A stretch of DNA of 9,459 bases from an uncultured Lachnospiraceae bacterium (GCA_902783445.1 CACZQX010000103.1:1-9459), one strand, 5' to 3'; numbered from the stretch's first letter, positions 1 through 6,046 are shown. Numbers and translations are program-made. The notes: generated from the letters alone by a model not told the origin.

Positions 1-774
1 AAACCAGAAATCGCGAGTAGCAAGAACTTTTGGAAGTGTCCAAACCGAAGTTCTCTTGTTCTCTATTTCGGCAAGCATCATCTGCTGAGCCATTTCAGGA
101 GTAAAGCTCCTGTCATTATCTCTGAATGCACCAACCTGTTCAGGATAATCCTTAATAAAGATTAAACCGATTAACCATCCTACGATTGAAATAATGAAGA
201 ATGGTAAGAATGCCATTACTACAGGCATGTGGTCACCTGCGAATACTGCCGGCATAACATCACTTGGTGATGGACCAACCTGAATCATTGTACCGAATAC
301 TTTGTTTGCGAAAGGTCCGAGTAAACCGTTAGCAATTGGGAATGCAAGTGTAACGATACCCATTACCGTACCTTTTCTTCTTGGGAACCACTGTCCGATA
401 AGAAGACCAACCGAGAATGTTGCATAAAGTACTGCTGTTACGTTGATTACCGCATAAATTGCCAACCATAAAGGACCTGCAGGTACAAACATAATTCCTG
501 CTGCAAGTCCGATTGTAATTATACCGAGTACCGAACCGATAGCTTTAACGTTTCTGCTTCTTGCAATAACACCAGCCAAAAGAAGCTGAATAACTATACC
601 TACAATTGCAGCTGTTGAATAAATTTTAGAAATGAGCTGCGCACCGCCATAAAGGTCAGCCAAGATATTCAGTGGATATTGTGTGAATACCTGAAATGTT
701 ACATAAGCCAATGCCTGGTAAATCATGAGTAACCAGCCACGGCCACCGAAACCTACGACTTTTTTAGATTCCAT
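1..774 (-). CDS. Major facilitator superfamily transporter, N-terminal part (C-terminus outside window)
   Basis: The minus frame is open from an ATG at 774 to the window edge (258 codons, no stop), so the 3' part is missing. The start is preceded by a strong ribosome binding site, AGGAGGAAGG (781-790). The product has six hydrophobic segments, roughly residues 14-32, 49-70, 79-97, 102-127, 136-155 and 184-207, followed by a charged loop (KDYPEQVGAFRDND, 208-221). This is the usual first half of a 12-helix MFS permease plus the start of its central loop. The loop between helices 2 and 3 (ARSRNVKAIG) and the WFPRRKG sequence after helix 4 are MFS-like; the central loop resembles that of oxalate/formate-antiporter-type and carboxylate transporters. 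The substrate cannot be told from sequence. Phenylalanine codons are mostly TTC (13 TTC to 5 TTT by hand count), suggesting good expression. It lies divergently to nadE behind a promoter with dyad symmetries. Confidence 0.88.
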   Translation of the reverse strand, partial: MESKKVVGFGGRGWLLMIYQALAYVTFQVFTQYPLNILADLYGGAQLISKIYSTAAIVGIVIQLLLAGVIARSRNVKAIGSVLGIITIGLAAGIMFVPAGPLWLAIYAVINVTAVLYATFSVGLLIGQWFPRRKGTVMGIVTLAFPIANGLLGPFANKVFGTMIQVGPSPSDVMPAVFAGDHMPVVMAFLPFFIISIVGWLIGLIFIKDYPEQVGAFRDNDRSFTPEMAQQMMLAEIENKRTSVWTLPKVLATRDFWF

Positions 775-813
775 ATTAACCCTTCCTCCTATAAAGTTTT
801 TATAATACATATT

Positions 814-840
814 ATTGGCAAATACTTCGCATTTACCAAT
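814..840 (-). repeat. Inverted repeat in the leader of the MFS transporter gene
   Basis: On the minus strand, ATTGGTAAAT and ATTTGCCAAT flank a 7-base spacer. All ten positions pair if one G-U is allowed. It sits between the proposed transporter promoter (863-891) and its ribosome binding site (781-790). No run of T follows, so it is not a normal terminator. A repressor operator placed downstream of the promoter, or a stabilising or regulatory hairpin at the mRNA 5' end, are both possible. Confidence 0.6.
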
Positions 841-862
841 CACAAACAATCCCCATGTCTAA

Positions 863-891
863 ATTTTAACAAATAGAATTCTATGTGAAAA
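863..891 (-). promoter_or_regulatory. Probable promoter of the MFS transporter gene
   Basis: On the minus strand the -10 is TAAAAT (863-868), with an extended TGT just upstream. The -35 is TTTTCA (886-891), only 4/6 to consensus, at a 17-base spacing. Transcription would begin near 856, giving a leader of about 80 bases. The 12-base palindrome ATAGAATTCTAT (873-884) fills the spacer, which suggests an operator. The call rests on pattern and position only. Confidence 0.5.
873..884. repeat. 12-bp perfect palindrome between -35 and -10 of the transporter promoter
   Basis: ATAGAATTCTAT equals its own reverse complement. It lies wholly in the 17-base spacer of the proposed transporter promoter, the classic position of a repressor site that blocks RNA polymerase. 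It is AT-rich, so chance is not excluded. Confidence 0.5.
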
Positions 892-946
892 ATGCATAAA
901 TGTTATGAGGTCATTTAAAAAATTTTTGTTTAAAAAGCCGAACATT

Positions 947-956
947 TTGTATACAA
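947..956. promoter_or_regulatory. Palindrome TTGTATACAA, possible GntR-type operator
   Basis: This is a perfect 10-base palindrome in the divergent region between the transporter gene and nadE. Its form fits the GT-centre-AC pattern bound by many GntR-family (FCD-type) regulators. It lies about 35 bases upstream of the nadE -35 and about 55 bases upstream of the transporter -35, so it could serve either gene. No GntR gene is in the window. Confidence 0.3.
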
Positions 957-990
957 TATTGCTTGATTTTTCTATATTTTCCGTGAGGTG

Positions 991-1019
991 TTGATTGTTT
1001 TTACTCAAAAAAGTATAAT
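991..1019 (+). promoter_or_regulatory. Sigma-A-type promoter of nadE
   Basis: The -35 TTGATT (991-996) and the perfect -10 TATAAT (1014-1019) are separated by exactly 17 bases. Transcription should start near 1026. This would leave the ATG at 1032 almost leaderless, but gives a leader of about 60 bases to the ATG at 1086. Confidence 0.8.
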
Positions 1020-1085
1020 AAACATAGAGGGATGTTATTTTTACTAAAGGAGGATTTTGCAAAAGTATTTGCAAAGAGTATTATT

Positions 1086-1826
1086 ATGTCAAATTTTAAT
1101 GTAGAAAAAGTAACAAGCGATATCGTTAACTGGATTAGGGATTTTTTTGAGAAAAGCGGAAAAGGCTGCAATGCTATTGTAGGCATATCCGGCGGAAAAG
1201 ATTCCTCCGTAACAGCTGCCCTTTGCGTTAAAGCTTTGGGGAAAGATCGCGTTATCGGCGTGCTTATGCCATGCGGAGAGCAAGCGGATATCGATGCGGC
1301 AAGGCTTCTTGTTGATACACTGGATATTAAAAGATATGAAATAAACATAAAAGATGCTGTAGACGGTGTTTTAAACAGTATGCCAAAGGACTTGGAAATC
1401 ACAAAACAAACAAGAACCAATCTTCCGGCAAGAATCAGAATGGCCACTGTATATGCCGTAAGTCAAAGTGAGAACGGACGTGTTGCAAACACTTGTAACT
1501 TATCCGAAGATTGGGTTGGTTATTCCACAAGATACGGCGATAATGCCGGTGACTTCAGTCCCCTTTCCCGTCTTACGGTTCAGGAAGTCAAAGCCATTGG
1601 TCGTTTTCTGGGGCTTCCGGAATGCTTGGTTGAAAAACCGCCGATTGACGGTCTGTCCGGTAAAACCGACGAAGATAACTTGGGCTTTACATATGCAGTG
1701 CTTGATAAATATATAAGAGAAGGCATTTGCGAAGACCCTAAAACAAAAGAACTTATTGATACAAAGCATGTTCAAAATTTGTTCAAGCTTGAATATATGC
1801 CTTGTTTTGAATATAAACCGGAATAG
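1086..1826 (+). CDS. nadE: NH3-dependent NAD(+) synthetase
   Basis: NadE catalyses the last step of NAD synthesis: deamido-NAD is adenylated with ATP and then amidated with ammonia in the cytoplasm. The 246-residue product shows the ATP-pyrophosphatase loop SGGKDS (residues 35-40), the NLPARIRM segment (112-119) and NTCNLSEDWVGYSTRYGD (135-152) followed by NAGDFSPL, all family hallmarks. There is no N-terminal glutaminase domain, so free ammonia is the nitrogen donor. I chose ATG 1086 because MSNFNVEKV begins where short NadE proteins usually begin, with a weak AAAGAG site about 8 bases ahead. An in-frame ATG at 1032 would add 18 residues but lies only about 6 bases after the predicted transcription start. 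Oddly, the strong Shine-Dalgarno sequence AAAGGAGG (1046-1053) lies between the two ATGs and fits neither. A terminator follows directly; the gene is probably monocistronic. Confidence 0.92.
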   Translation: MSNFNVEKVTSDIVNWIRDFFEKSGKGCNAIVGISGGKDSSVTAALCVKALGKDRVIGVLMPCGEQADIDAARLLVDTLDIKRYEINIKDAVDGVLNSMPKDLEITKQTRTNLPARIRMATVYAVSQSENGRVANTCNLSEDWVGYSTRYGDNAGDFSPLSRLTVQEVKAIGRFLGLPECLVEKPPIDGLSGKTDEDNLGFTYAVLDKYIREGICEDPKTKELIDTKHVQNLFKLEYMPCFEYKPE

Positions 1827-1832
1827 AAATAC

Positions 1833-1864
1833 AAAAGAGCAGAGCCAAGAAGCTCTGCTCTTTT
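1833..1864. terminator. Bidirectional terminator between nadE and mgsA
   Basis: A perfect 13-bp stem (AAAAGAGCAGAGC at 1833-1845, GCTCTGCTCTTTT at 1852-1864) encloses a six-base loop. The T-rich end on each strand makes it work both ways. It lies 6 bases after the nadE stop and 21 bases beyond the mgsA stop, so it serves both convergent genes. Confidence 0.92.
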
Positions 1865-1885
1865 AAATTTCTTATGATATTGGAT

Positions 1886-2320
1886 TTAGCTTGGAAATCT
1901 TGCTTGTTCCTGCAGTCCCGGAATCTTTTTGTCATACTCCTCATTCATGAATTTTGACTCTATAAGAAAGTCTGCCGTTGCCACGTTGTTTGCAATTGGA
2001 ATATTGTATACCTGGGCAATTCGAAGAAGTGCCTTTACATCAGGGTCATGGGGTTGGGCTTTTAGCGGATCCGAAAAGAATATAACTATATCTATATCCC
2101 CTTCCACTATCCTTGAGCCTATCTGCTGGTCTCCTCCCAAAGGACCGGAATTATATGCATAAACCGGAAGACCCGTCTGGTCGGCTATCATTTTTGCCGT
2201 TGTACCGGTTCCGCAAAGAAAATGTCTTTCAAGTATGGATTTGTTGTCTTTGCACCAATCAATAATGATCGGCTTTAAATTGTCGTGTGCGATGAGCGCA
2301 ATACGTTTTTGTTTTGTCAT
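1886..2320 (-). CDS. mgsA: Methylglyoxal synthase
   Basis: MgsA converts dihydroxyacetone phosphate to methylglyoxal and phosphate in the cytoplasm, a bypass of lower glycolysis used when phosphate is short or sugar phosphates accumulate. The product is 144 residues, a normal length. It aligns by eye with the E. coli enzyme over its whole length with a constant offset of 7. It has AHD (11-13), the phosphate-binding GTGTT (37-41), SGPLGGDQQIG (58-68, with D64 matching the catalytic Asp71) and QPHDPDVK (89-96, with H91 and D94 matching His98 and Asp101), then NNVATADFLI. The ATG has AAAGGGG (2327-2333) six bases upstream. It converges on nadE and shares its terminator. It appears to be its own transcription unit, since the lysC terminator lies just upstream. 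Confidence 0.96.
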   Translation of the reverse strand: MTKQKRIALIAHDNLKPIIIDWCKDNKSILERHFLCGTGTTAKMIADQTGLPVYAYNSGPLGGDQQIGSRIVEGDIDIVIFFSDPLKAQPHDPDVKALLRIAQVYNIPIANNVATADFLIESKFMNEEYDKKIPGLQEQARFPS

Positions 2321-2384
2321 CTCATTCCCCTTTCTACCTTTTCTACTTTTCTACTACATTTTTATCCTAGCATTATATATACTT

Positions 2385-2413
2385 ATTGTATAACAAAGCC
2401 CGTAAGCTTACAA
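2385..2413 (-). promoter_or_regulatory. Possible promoter of mgsA, overlapping the lysC terminator
   Basis: On the minus strand, TTGTAA (2408-2413) and TACAAT (2385-2390) are 17 bases apart. The -35 would fall in the loop of the lysC terminator. A perfect TATAAT also lies at 2372-2377, but it has no good -35 at a proper distance. At least one of these -10 elements probably serves mgsA. Confidence 0.4.
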
Positions 2414-2422
2414 GCTACGGGC
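2392..2422 (-). terminator. Terminator of the hom-lysC operon
   Basis: The stem pairs 2398-2407 with 2414-2422 (GCCCGTA on the outer arm), has one bulged A and a six-base loop, and is followed on the minus strand by TTTGTT. It lies 14 bases past the lysC stop. The U-tract is interrupted, so some readthrough into mgsA is possible. The plus-strand side has a better T-run, but nothing there needs terminating. Confidence 0.75.
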
Positions 2423-2436
2423 CTTATTTTTCTTTA

Positions 2437-2913
2437 TTAATCTTCAAGTTCGAATGCATCGTGGATTGCTTTTGTTGCTTTGTCCACATCTTTTTCGTCG
2501 ATAAGTACTGTAATTCTTATTTCGGATGTTGAAATCATTTTTACGTTGATTCCTTCATTGAAAAGTGCTTCAAAGATTTTTACTGTAATGTTAGGGTCTG
2601 TCATCATACCCGAACCTACTGCGGAAACCTTTGCAACGTTTTCTTCGTGCTCGATTCTTTCAGCAGTAAATGTTTCTTTGTACTCATTCAAAGCATCAAG
2701 TGTTGACTGAAGGTTATTTTCGTCTACGGTAAATGAAATATCTTTTGTGCCGTCACGACCTACAGACTGCAATATAAAGTCTACGCTGATGTTTTTCTTT
2801 GCAAGTACGTTAAATATTTTAAATGCGATACCCGGTGTATCCTGTAAACCTATTAATGATATACGTGATGGTGTTTTGTCTGCCGCAACACCGCTGATAA
2901 CTCTCTTTTCCAC
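2437..2913 (-). CDS. lysC: Aspartate kinase beta subunit from internal in-frame start in lysC
   Basis: A textbook Shine-Dalgarno sequence, TAAGGAGGT (2921-2929 on the minus strand), lies inside lysC. It is followed after 7 bases by GTG (2911-2913), which is in frame and is codon 245 of the full protein. Translation from it would give 158 residues, starting MEKRVISGVA, that hold just the two ACT domains. In Bacillus subtilis lysC an in-frame internal start near codon 246 is known to make the beta subunit of aspartokinase II; the position here is nearly the same. The site is stronger than that of the full-length start. That both products are made is an inference from this site and the family. 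Confidence 0.75.
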   Translation of the reverse strand: MEKRVISGVAADKTPSRISLIGLQDTPGIAFKIFNVLAKKNISVDFILQSVGRDGTKDISFTVDENNLQSTLDALNEYKETFTAERIEHEENVAKVSAVGSGMMTDPNITVKIFEALFNEGINVKMISTSEIRITVLIDEKDVDKATKAIHDAFELED

Positions 2914-3645
2914 TTTAGCAACCTCCTTAACAACTGTGCCTTCTGCTTCATTTAATGATGATCTTACAACTAACTGTACGCCGTATTTTTTGGCCATTTC
3001 AACCGAACGGTTGTGGAGCACCTGCGCTCCCAGTGTAGCCATATTTAACATTTCATCATATGAAATTTCTTTTAATTTTCTTGCATTTTTTACAACTCTC
3101 GGATCGGCTGTGTATACGCCTTCCACGTCTGTATATATTTCGCAGATATCTGCTTTTAATGCAGCTGCCAGTGCCACTGCCGTTGTATCGGAGCCGCCTC
3201 TTCCAAGTGTTGTTGCGTCATCATATTTGTTAACGCCCTGGAAGCCCGTAACCACAACTATTTTTTTATTATCCAACTCTGTTTGGATTCTTTCCGTATC
3301 AATCTTTTTAAGTCTTGCATTTCCGTAAACTTTTGTTGTGTGCATCTGCACCTGGAATGCATTTAAGGAAACGGCCGGAACACCGAGGGATGCCATTGCC
3401 ATTACCATAAGAGATACGGATACCTGTTCGCCCGTTACCATGAGCATGTCCATTTCTCTTTTTGGTGGATTCGGATTAATATCCTTTGCCATTTCGATAA
3501 GGTCATCCGTTGTGTCTCCCATTGCGGAAAGAACAACTACCACATCGTTGCCTTTTTTGTATTCGTCGATACATCTTCTTGCAACATTGAATATTCTTTC
3601 CTTGTTTGCCACAGAAGTGCCGCCGAATTTCTTGACTACTAACAT
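2437..3645 (-). CDS. lysC: Aspartate kinase (aspartokinase), alpha subunit
   Basis: LysC phosphorylates aspartate, the committed first step to lysine, threonine, methionine and diaminopimelate. The 402 residues show the kinase signature KFGGTSV (6-12), GRGGSDTTA (148-156), EIYTDVEGVYTADPR (169-183) and LGAQVLHNRSVEMA (205-218). Two ACT domains follow, roughly 249-325 and 340-400; these normally bind lysine or threonine for feedback inhibition. There is no fused homoserine dehydrogenase; that enzyme is encoded next door. Length and plan match Bacillus subtilis aspartokinase II (about 408 residues), which is an alpha2-beta2 enzyme. The ATG has GAGAGGT six bases upstream. The gene lies 42 bases after hom with no terminator between, so the two are co-transcribed. 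An internal start for a beta subunit is listed separately. No lysine riboswitch is seen in front of it. Confidence 0.96.
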   Translation of the reverse strand: MLVVKKFGGTSVANKERIFNVARRCIDEYKKGNDVVVVLSAMGDTTDDLIEMAKDINPNPPKREMDMLMVTGEQVSVSLMVMAMASLGVPAVSLNAFQVQMHTTKVYGNARLKKIDTERIQTELDNKKIVVVTGFQGVNKYDDATTLGRGGSDTTAVALAAALKADICEIYTDVEGVYTADPRVVKNARKLKEISYDEMLNMATLGAQVLHNRSVEMAKKYGVQLVVRSSLNEAEGTVVKEVAKVEKRVISGVAADKTPSRISLIGLQDTPGIAFKIFNVLAKKNISVDFILQSVGRDGTKDISFTVDENNLQSTLDALNEYKETFTAERIEHEENVAKVSAVGSGMMTDPNITVKIFEALFNEGINVKMISTSEIRITVLIDEKDVDKATKAIHDAFELED

Positions 3646-3687
3646 TTCTTTACCTCTCTTCTAATCTGAATCTTTAAAAAGCTTTTA

Positions 3688-4911
3688 TTATTTACCCAGT
3701 CTTATTCTTGAAATAAGTCCGTAGATGGATTTTGCCTTTTCTTCAAAGTCGTTTTCGCTTATCATGCCCGTAACTATGGCGAATTCTCCCTCAAGTTCAG
3801 GTAATTGAATCAAATCCACGTCAATTCCCGCAAAAAGTTTTCTGATTTCCGGGAATTTTGCAATAGGGTCTCCCTTAATACGTGCAAAATACTGTTTTTT
3901 ATCATTTCCGTGATCGCTTACTTCAAGTTTTTGCGCCGACCACTCTATCGGCTTGTTTGTTTTCTTAAGCTTTGCTTCTTCAACAATATCCGAAACAACC
4001 GCTGAAGCTGTAGGAAGCTTTCCAGCGCCGCGTCCGTAGAACATGACTTTGTCTACCATATTGCCGTTTACCAAAATACTGTTAAATACTCCGTTTACTG
4101 CATAAAGCGGATTTTCTTCGCTTAACATCAAAGGCGAAACCATTGCATAGTATTTACCTTCCACATGTTTAACGGATCCGATAAGCTTGATAGCACGACC
4201 GATTGCTCTTGCATATTTAAAGTCTTCGGCGGAAATCTTTGTGATTCCTTCCGTATATACTTCTTCAAAATCTATATGTTTGCCGTATGCAAGAGAGCCG
4301 AGTATGGATATTTTTCTTACCGCATCATAGCCTTCCACGTCAGCTTCCGGATTTCTTTCGGCATAGCCTTTGTCCTGAGCTTCTTTAAGAACCGTGTCGT
4401 AATCTACGCCGTCTCTGTCCATTTTTGTAAGAATATAATTTGTTGTTCCGTTAAGAATTCCTTCGATGCTTATGATTTCATCAGCCGTCACCGCATCAAG
4501 AAGAGGACGAATAATAGGAATTCCTCCGCCTACACTTGCTTCGAATAAAAAGTTTACATTATTGTCTTTTGCAAGTTTTATAAGCTCCGGACCGTGTTTT
4601 GCCACAAGCTCTTTATTGGATGTACAAAAGCTCTTAGCGTTTGAAAGAGCGCGTTTTGCAAAGGTGAATGCAGGCTCCACTCCGCCCATTGCCTCTGCAA
4701 TGATATCTATCTCCGGATCGTTTATAATTTCTTCAAAATCGTGAACAATCTTATCTTCAAATTTATCTCCCGGGAAATCACGTAAATCCAAAATGTATTT
4801 AAGATTTACTTCTTCTCCGGCTTTTTTTGCGACTACTTCTTTGTTTTTGTCCAATACTTCAACGACACCGCCACCTACCGTGCCATATCCTAATACTGCT
4901 ACGTTTATCAT
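3688..4911 (-). CDS. hom: Homoserine dehydrogenase
   Basis: Hom reduces aspartate semialdehyde to homoserine with NAD(P)H, the branch point towards threonine and methionine. The 407-residue protein has an N-terminal Rossmann motif GYGTVG (8-13), TSNKELVAKHG (97-107, containing the conserved Lys100), EASVGGGIPIIRPL (124-137) and GILNGTTNYIL (151-161). The catalytic segment YAERNPEADVEGYDAVRK (183-200) has E185, D196 and K200 spaced as the catalytic Glu, Asp and Lys of the yeast enzyme. A C-terminal ACT-type domain (about 328-405, FARIKGDP onwards) suggests threonine feedback inhibition. The ATG has AGGAGGA (4919-4925) seven bases upstream. It lies 33 bases after the HTH-ACT gene and 42 bases before lysC, so it is the middle gene of a three-gene operon. 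Aspartate semialdehyde dehydrogenase, the step between the two enzymes, is not in the window. Confidence 0.97.
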   Translation of the reverse strand: MINVAVLGYGTVGGGVVEVLDKNKEVVAKKAGEEVNLKYILDLRDFPGDKFEDKIVHDFEEIINDPEIDIIAEAMGGVEPAFTFAKRALSNAKSFCTSNKELVAKHGPELIKLAKDNNVNFLFEASVGGGIPIIRPLLDAVTADEIISIEGILNGTTNYILTKMDRDGVDYDTVLKEAQDKGYAERNPEADVEGYDAVRKISILGSLAYGKHIDFEEVYTEGITKISAEDFKYARAIGRAIKLIGSVKHVEGKYYAMVSPLMLSEENPLYAVNGVFNSILVNGNMVDKVMFYGRGAGKLPTASAVVSDIVEEAKLKKTNKPIEWSAQKLEVSDHGNDKKQYFARIKGDPIAKFPEIRKLFAGIDVDLIQLPELEGEFAIVTGMISENDFEEKAKSIYGLISRIRLGK

Positions 4912-4944
4912 GTTTATGTCCTCCTGTAAGTTTTTAACCCTAAT

Positions 4945-5388
4945 TTATTCGCCCGCAAGAATCTTCAAATAATGAACTCCTTGGGTCGCCTCTATCATAC
5001 TAATGACCTTTGAAATGTCATCGGTTGTCTCTCTTATTTCTATACTGAGTGTAAGTGAAGCTACACCATTAATAGGTATTGTTTGATGAATCGTAAGAAT
5101 ATTTGCTCCCGACTCGGCTATGGTTTTAAGCACTTGGCTGAGCAATCCCGGTTCGTCATTCATCTGTAAAACCAAGGTTACGGTTTTTCCTCTTGCATTA
5201 TCCGAAAAAGGAAAAATATCATCTTTGTATTTATAGAAAGAACTTCTGCTTAGTCCCACTCTTTCGGTTGCCTCTTGTATGGTTATATCTCTCTCAGTAT
5301 CAAGTAGTTTTTTTGCTTCCACTACCTTAAGCAAAACCTCCGGAACCGCTTTTTCTCTTAACACAAAATACTTGCTTTCTTTTCCCAT
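4945..5388 (-). CDS. pheB: HTH-ACT domain protein (UPF0735/PheB family), probable regulator of hom-lysC
   Basis: The 147-residue protein has an N-terminal segment with a helix-turn-helix-like motif (ITIQEATERVGLSRSSFYKY, 36-55) and a C-terminal ACT domain (69-147, VTLVLQMNDEPGLLSQVL onwards), the plan of an amino-acid-sensing DNA-binding protein. The family is often labelled PheB or chorismate mutase by old annotation; nothing here supports enzyme activity. From memory, the Bacillus subtilis member was renamed ThrR, a repressor of hom-thrCB. Its place here, 33 bases upstream of hom in the same operon, supports a similar job, perhaps self-repression. I chose ATG 5388, with AAGAGGT six bases upstream. 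The in-frame ATG at 5454 would add 22 residues, but it lies upstream of the promoter -10 and so cannot be transcribed from it. Confidence 0.85.
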   Translation of the reverse strand: MGKESKYFVLREKAVPEVLLKVVEAKKLLDTERDITIQEATERVGLSRSSFYKYKDDIFPFSDNARGKTVTLVLQMNDEPGLLSQVLKTIAESGANILTIHQTIPINGVASLTLSIEIRETTDDISKVISMIEATQGVHYLKILAGE

Positions 5389-5439
5389 AGATATACCTCT
5401 TGTGTTTTTCTCAAGAATACATTTGTTTTCGTATGAAAG

Positions 5440-5468
5440 ATAATAACACAACATTCTTTATTTATCAA
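5440..5468 (-). promoter_or_regulatory. Strong extended -10 promoter of the pheB-hom-lysC operon
   Basis: On the minus strand the -35 TTGATA (5463-5468) and the -10 TATTAT (5440-5445) are 17 bases apart, with TGT directly before the -10. Transcription should begin near 5433, giving a 45-base leader with no riboswitch or attenuator-sized structure. It lies downstream of the cheW terminator, so the operon starts here. Confidence 0.82.
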
Positions 5469-5518
5469 GGTTTTTTGACCATTTATTTTTGGTACATTAT
5501 TAAATACAATCATCCCAC

Positions 5519-5544
5519 AAAAAAACTGCCCAAACTTCGGGCAG
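5519..5544 (-). terminator. Terminator of the secA-prfB-cheW operon
   Basis: On the minus strand, CTGCCC (5539-5544) pairs with GGGCAG (5526-5531) around a seven-base loop, followed at once by seven T (5519-5525). It lies 10 bases after the cheW stop. Confidence 0.92.
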
Positions 5545-5554
5545 CAATTTCGCT

Positions 5555-6034
5555 TTATTTGTTTATATCGTCTTTCATGTTGTCCATTGCGGCTTTAAGA
5601 CTTTCTTTTTCCGCCTCTTTAAGTAACATTTTTGCATTTACTATGGCAACCAAGTCTCCTTCAATATTTGCCACACTTGATATAAAATTTTCTTCGGCAT
5701 TTGTGATAATAACCGGAAGCATGTGAAGTTGTTCATCATCAATCGTCGAAATATTGAAAACCTCGCCGACTTCAAGTCCAAGAGACATATCTCCGATGTT
5801 CATAACGATAAATTTTGTTTTATCATCATACTTTGTAATAGATTCCTTACCAAATTTCTTGTGAAGATCATAAATCGGAATTACTTCACCTCTTAAGTTT
5901 ATTACACCTTTTATCATATCTACGGCATTTGGAATAGGGGTAACCTCTTTCGCATTCTCAATTCCGTTTATTGTTGCAATATCTACACCATACAGTTCTC
6001 CGCCAATTTTAAAAACAACTATTCTTTTTTCCAT
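5555..6034 (-). CDS. cheW: Chemotaxis coupling protein, CheW domain
   Basis: CheW proteins link chemoreceptors to the histidine kinase CheA at the inner face of the membrane. The 159-residue product is a single CheW domain: FKIGGELYGVDIATINGI (8-25), then the hallmark GVINLRGEVIPIYDL (43-57, with the receptor/kinase-contacting Arg48), FIVMN (75-79), GLEVGEVFNI (86-95) and a final beta strand near 128-133. A charged tail (138-159) is predicted helical. There is no CheY-like receiver domain, so it is not CheV. The ATG has TAAGGAGAA (6041-6049), whose TAA is the prfB stop codon; the gap between genes is only 12 bases, so translation is likely coupled. No cheA, receptor or flagellar gene is nearby, so this is a lone cheW in a secretion/translation operon; partner kinase unknown. 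Confidence 0.92.
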   Translation of the reverse strand: MEKRIVVFKIGGELYGVDIATINGIENAKEVTPIPNAVDMIKGVINLRGEVIPIYDLHKKFGKESITKYDDKTKFIVMNIGDMSLGLEVGEVFNISTIDDEQLHMLPVIITNAEENFISSVANIEGDLVAIVNAKMLLKEAEKESLKAAMDNMKDDINK

Positions 6035-6046
6035 AAGATATTCTCC

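Noticed and set aside
1032..1085. 18-codon N-terminal extension of nadE from ATG 1032
   Set aside because: It starts about 6 bases after the predicted transcription start with no ribosome binding site before it, and the extra residues do not resemble NadE. It remains possible as a leaderless start, so it is noted under findings.
2747..3328. 193-codon plus-strand ORF opposite lysC, and other long antisense ORFs in hom, prfB and secA
   Set aside because: They mirror strong, complete genes on the other strand, have low-complexity Ser/Thr/Phe-rich products typical of antisense shadows, and show no ribosome binding sites or family motifs.
3646..3687. Hairpin around AAAAGCTTTT (3676-3685) between hom and lysC as a terminator
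   Set aside because: It is a short AT-rich palindrome without a GC stem or usable loop, so hom and lysC are taken as one transcript.
5389..5433. Lysine riboswitch, T-box or peptide attenuator before the hom-lysC operon
   Set aside because: The leader from the predicted transcription start to the ATG is only about 45 bases, far too short for a riboswitch or T-box, and holds no terminator hairpin.
5389..5454. 22-codon extension of the HTH-ACT protein from ATG 5454
   Set aside because: The ATG lies upstream of the promoter -10, so it would not be in the mRNA. ATG 5388 has a good ribosome binding site and matches the usual family start.
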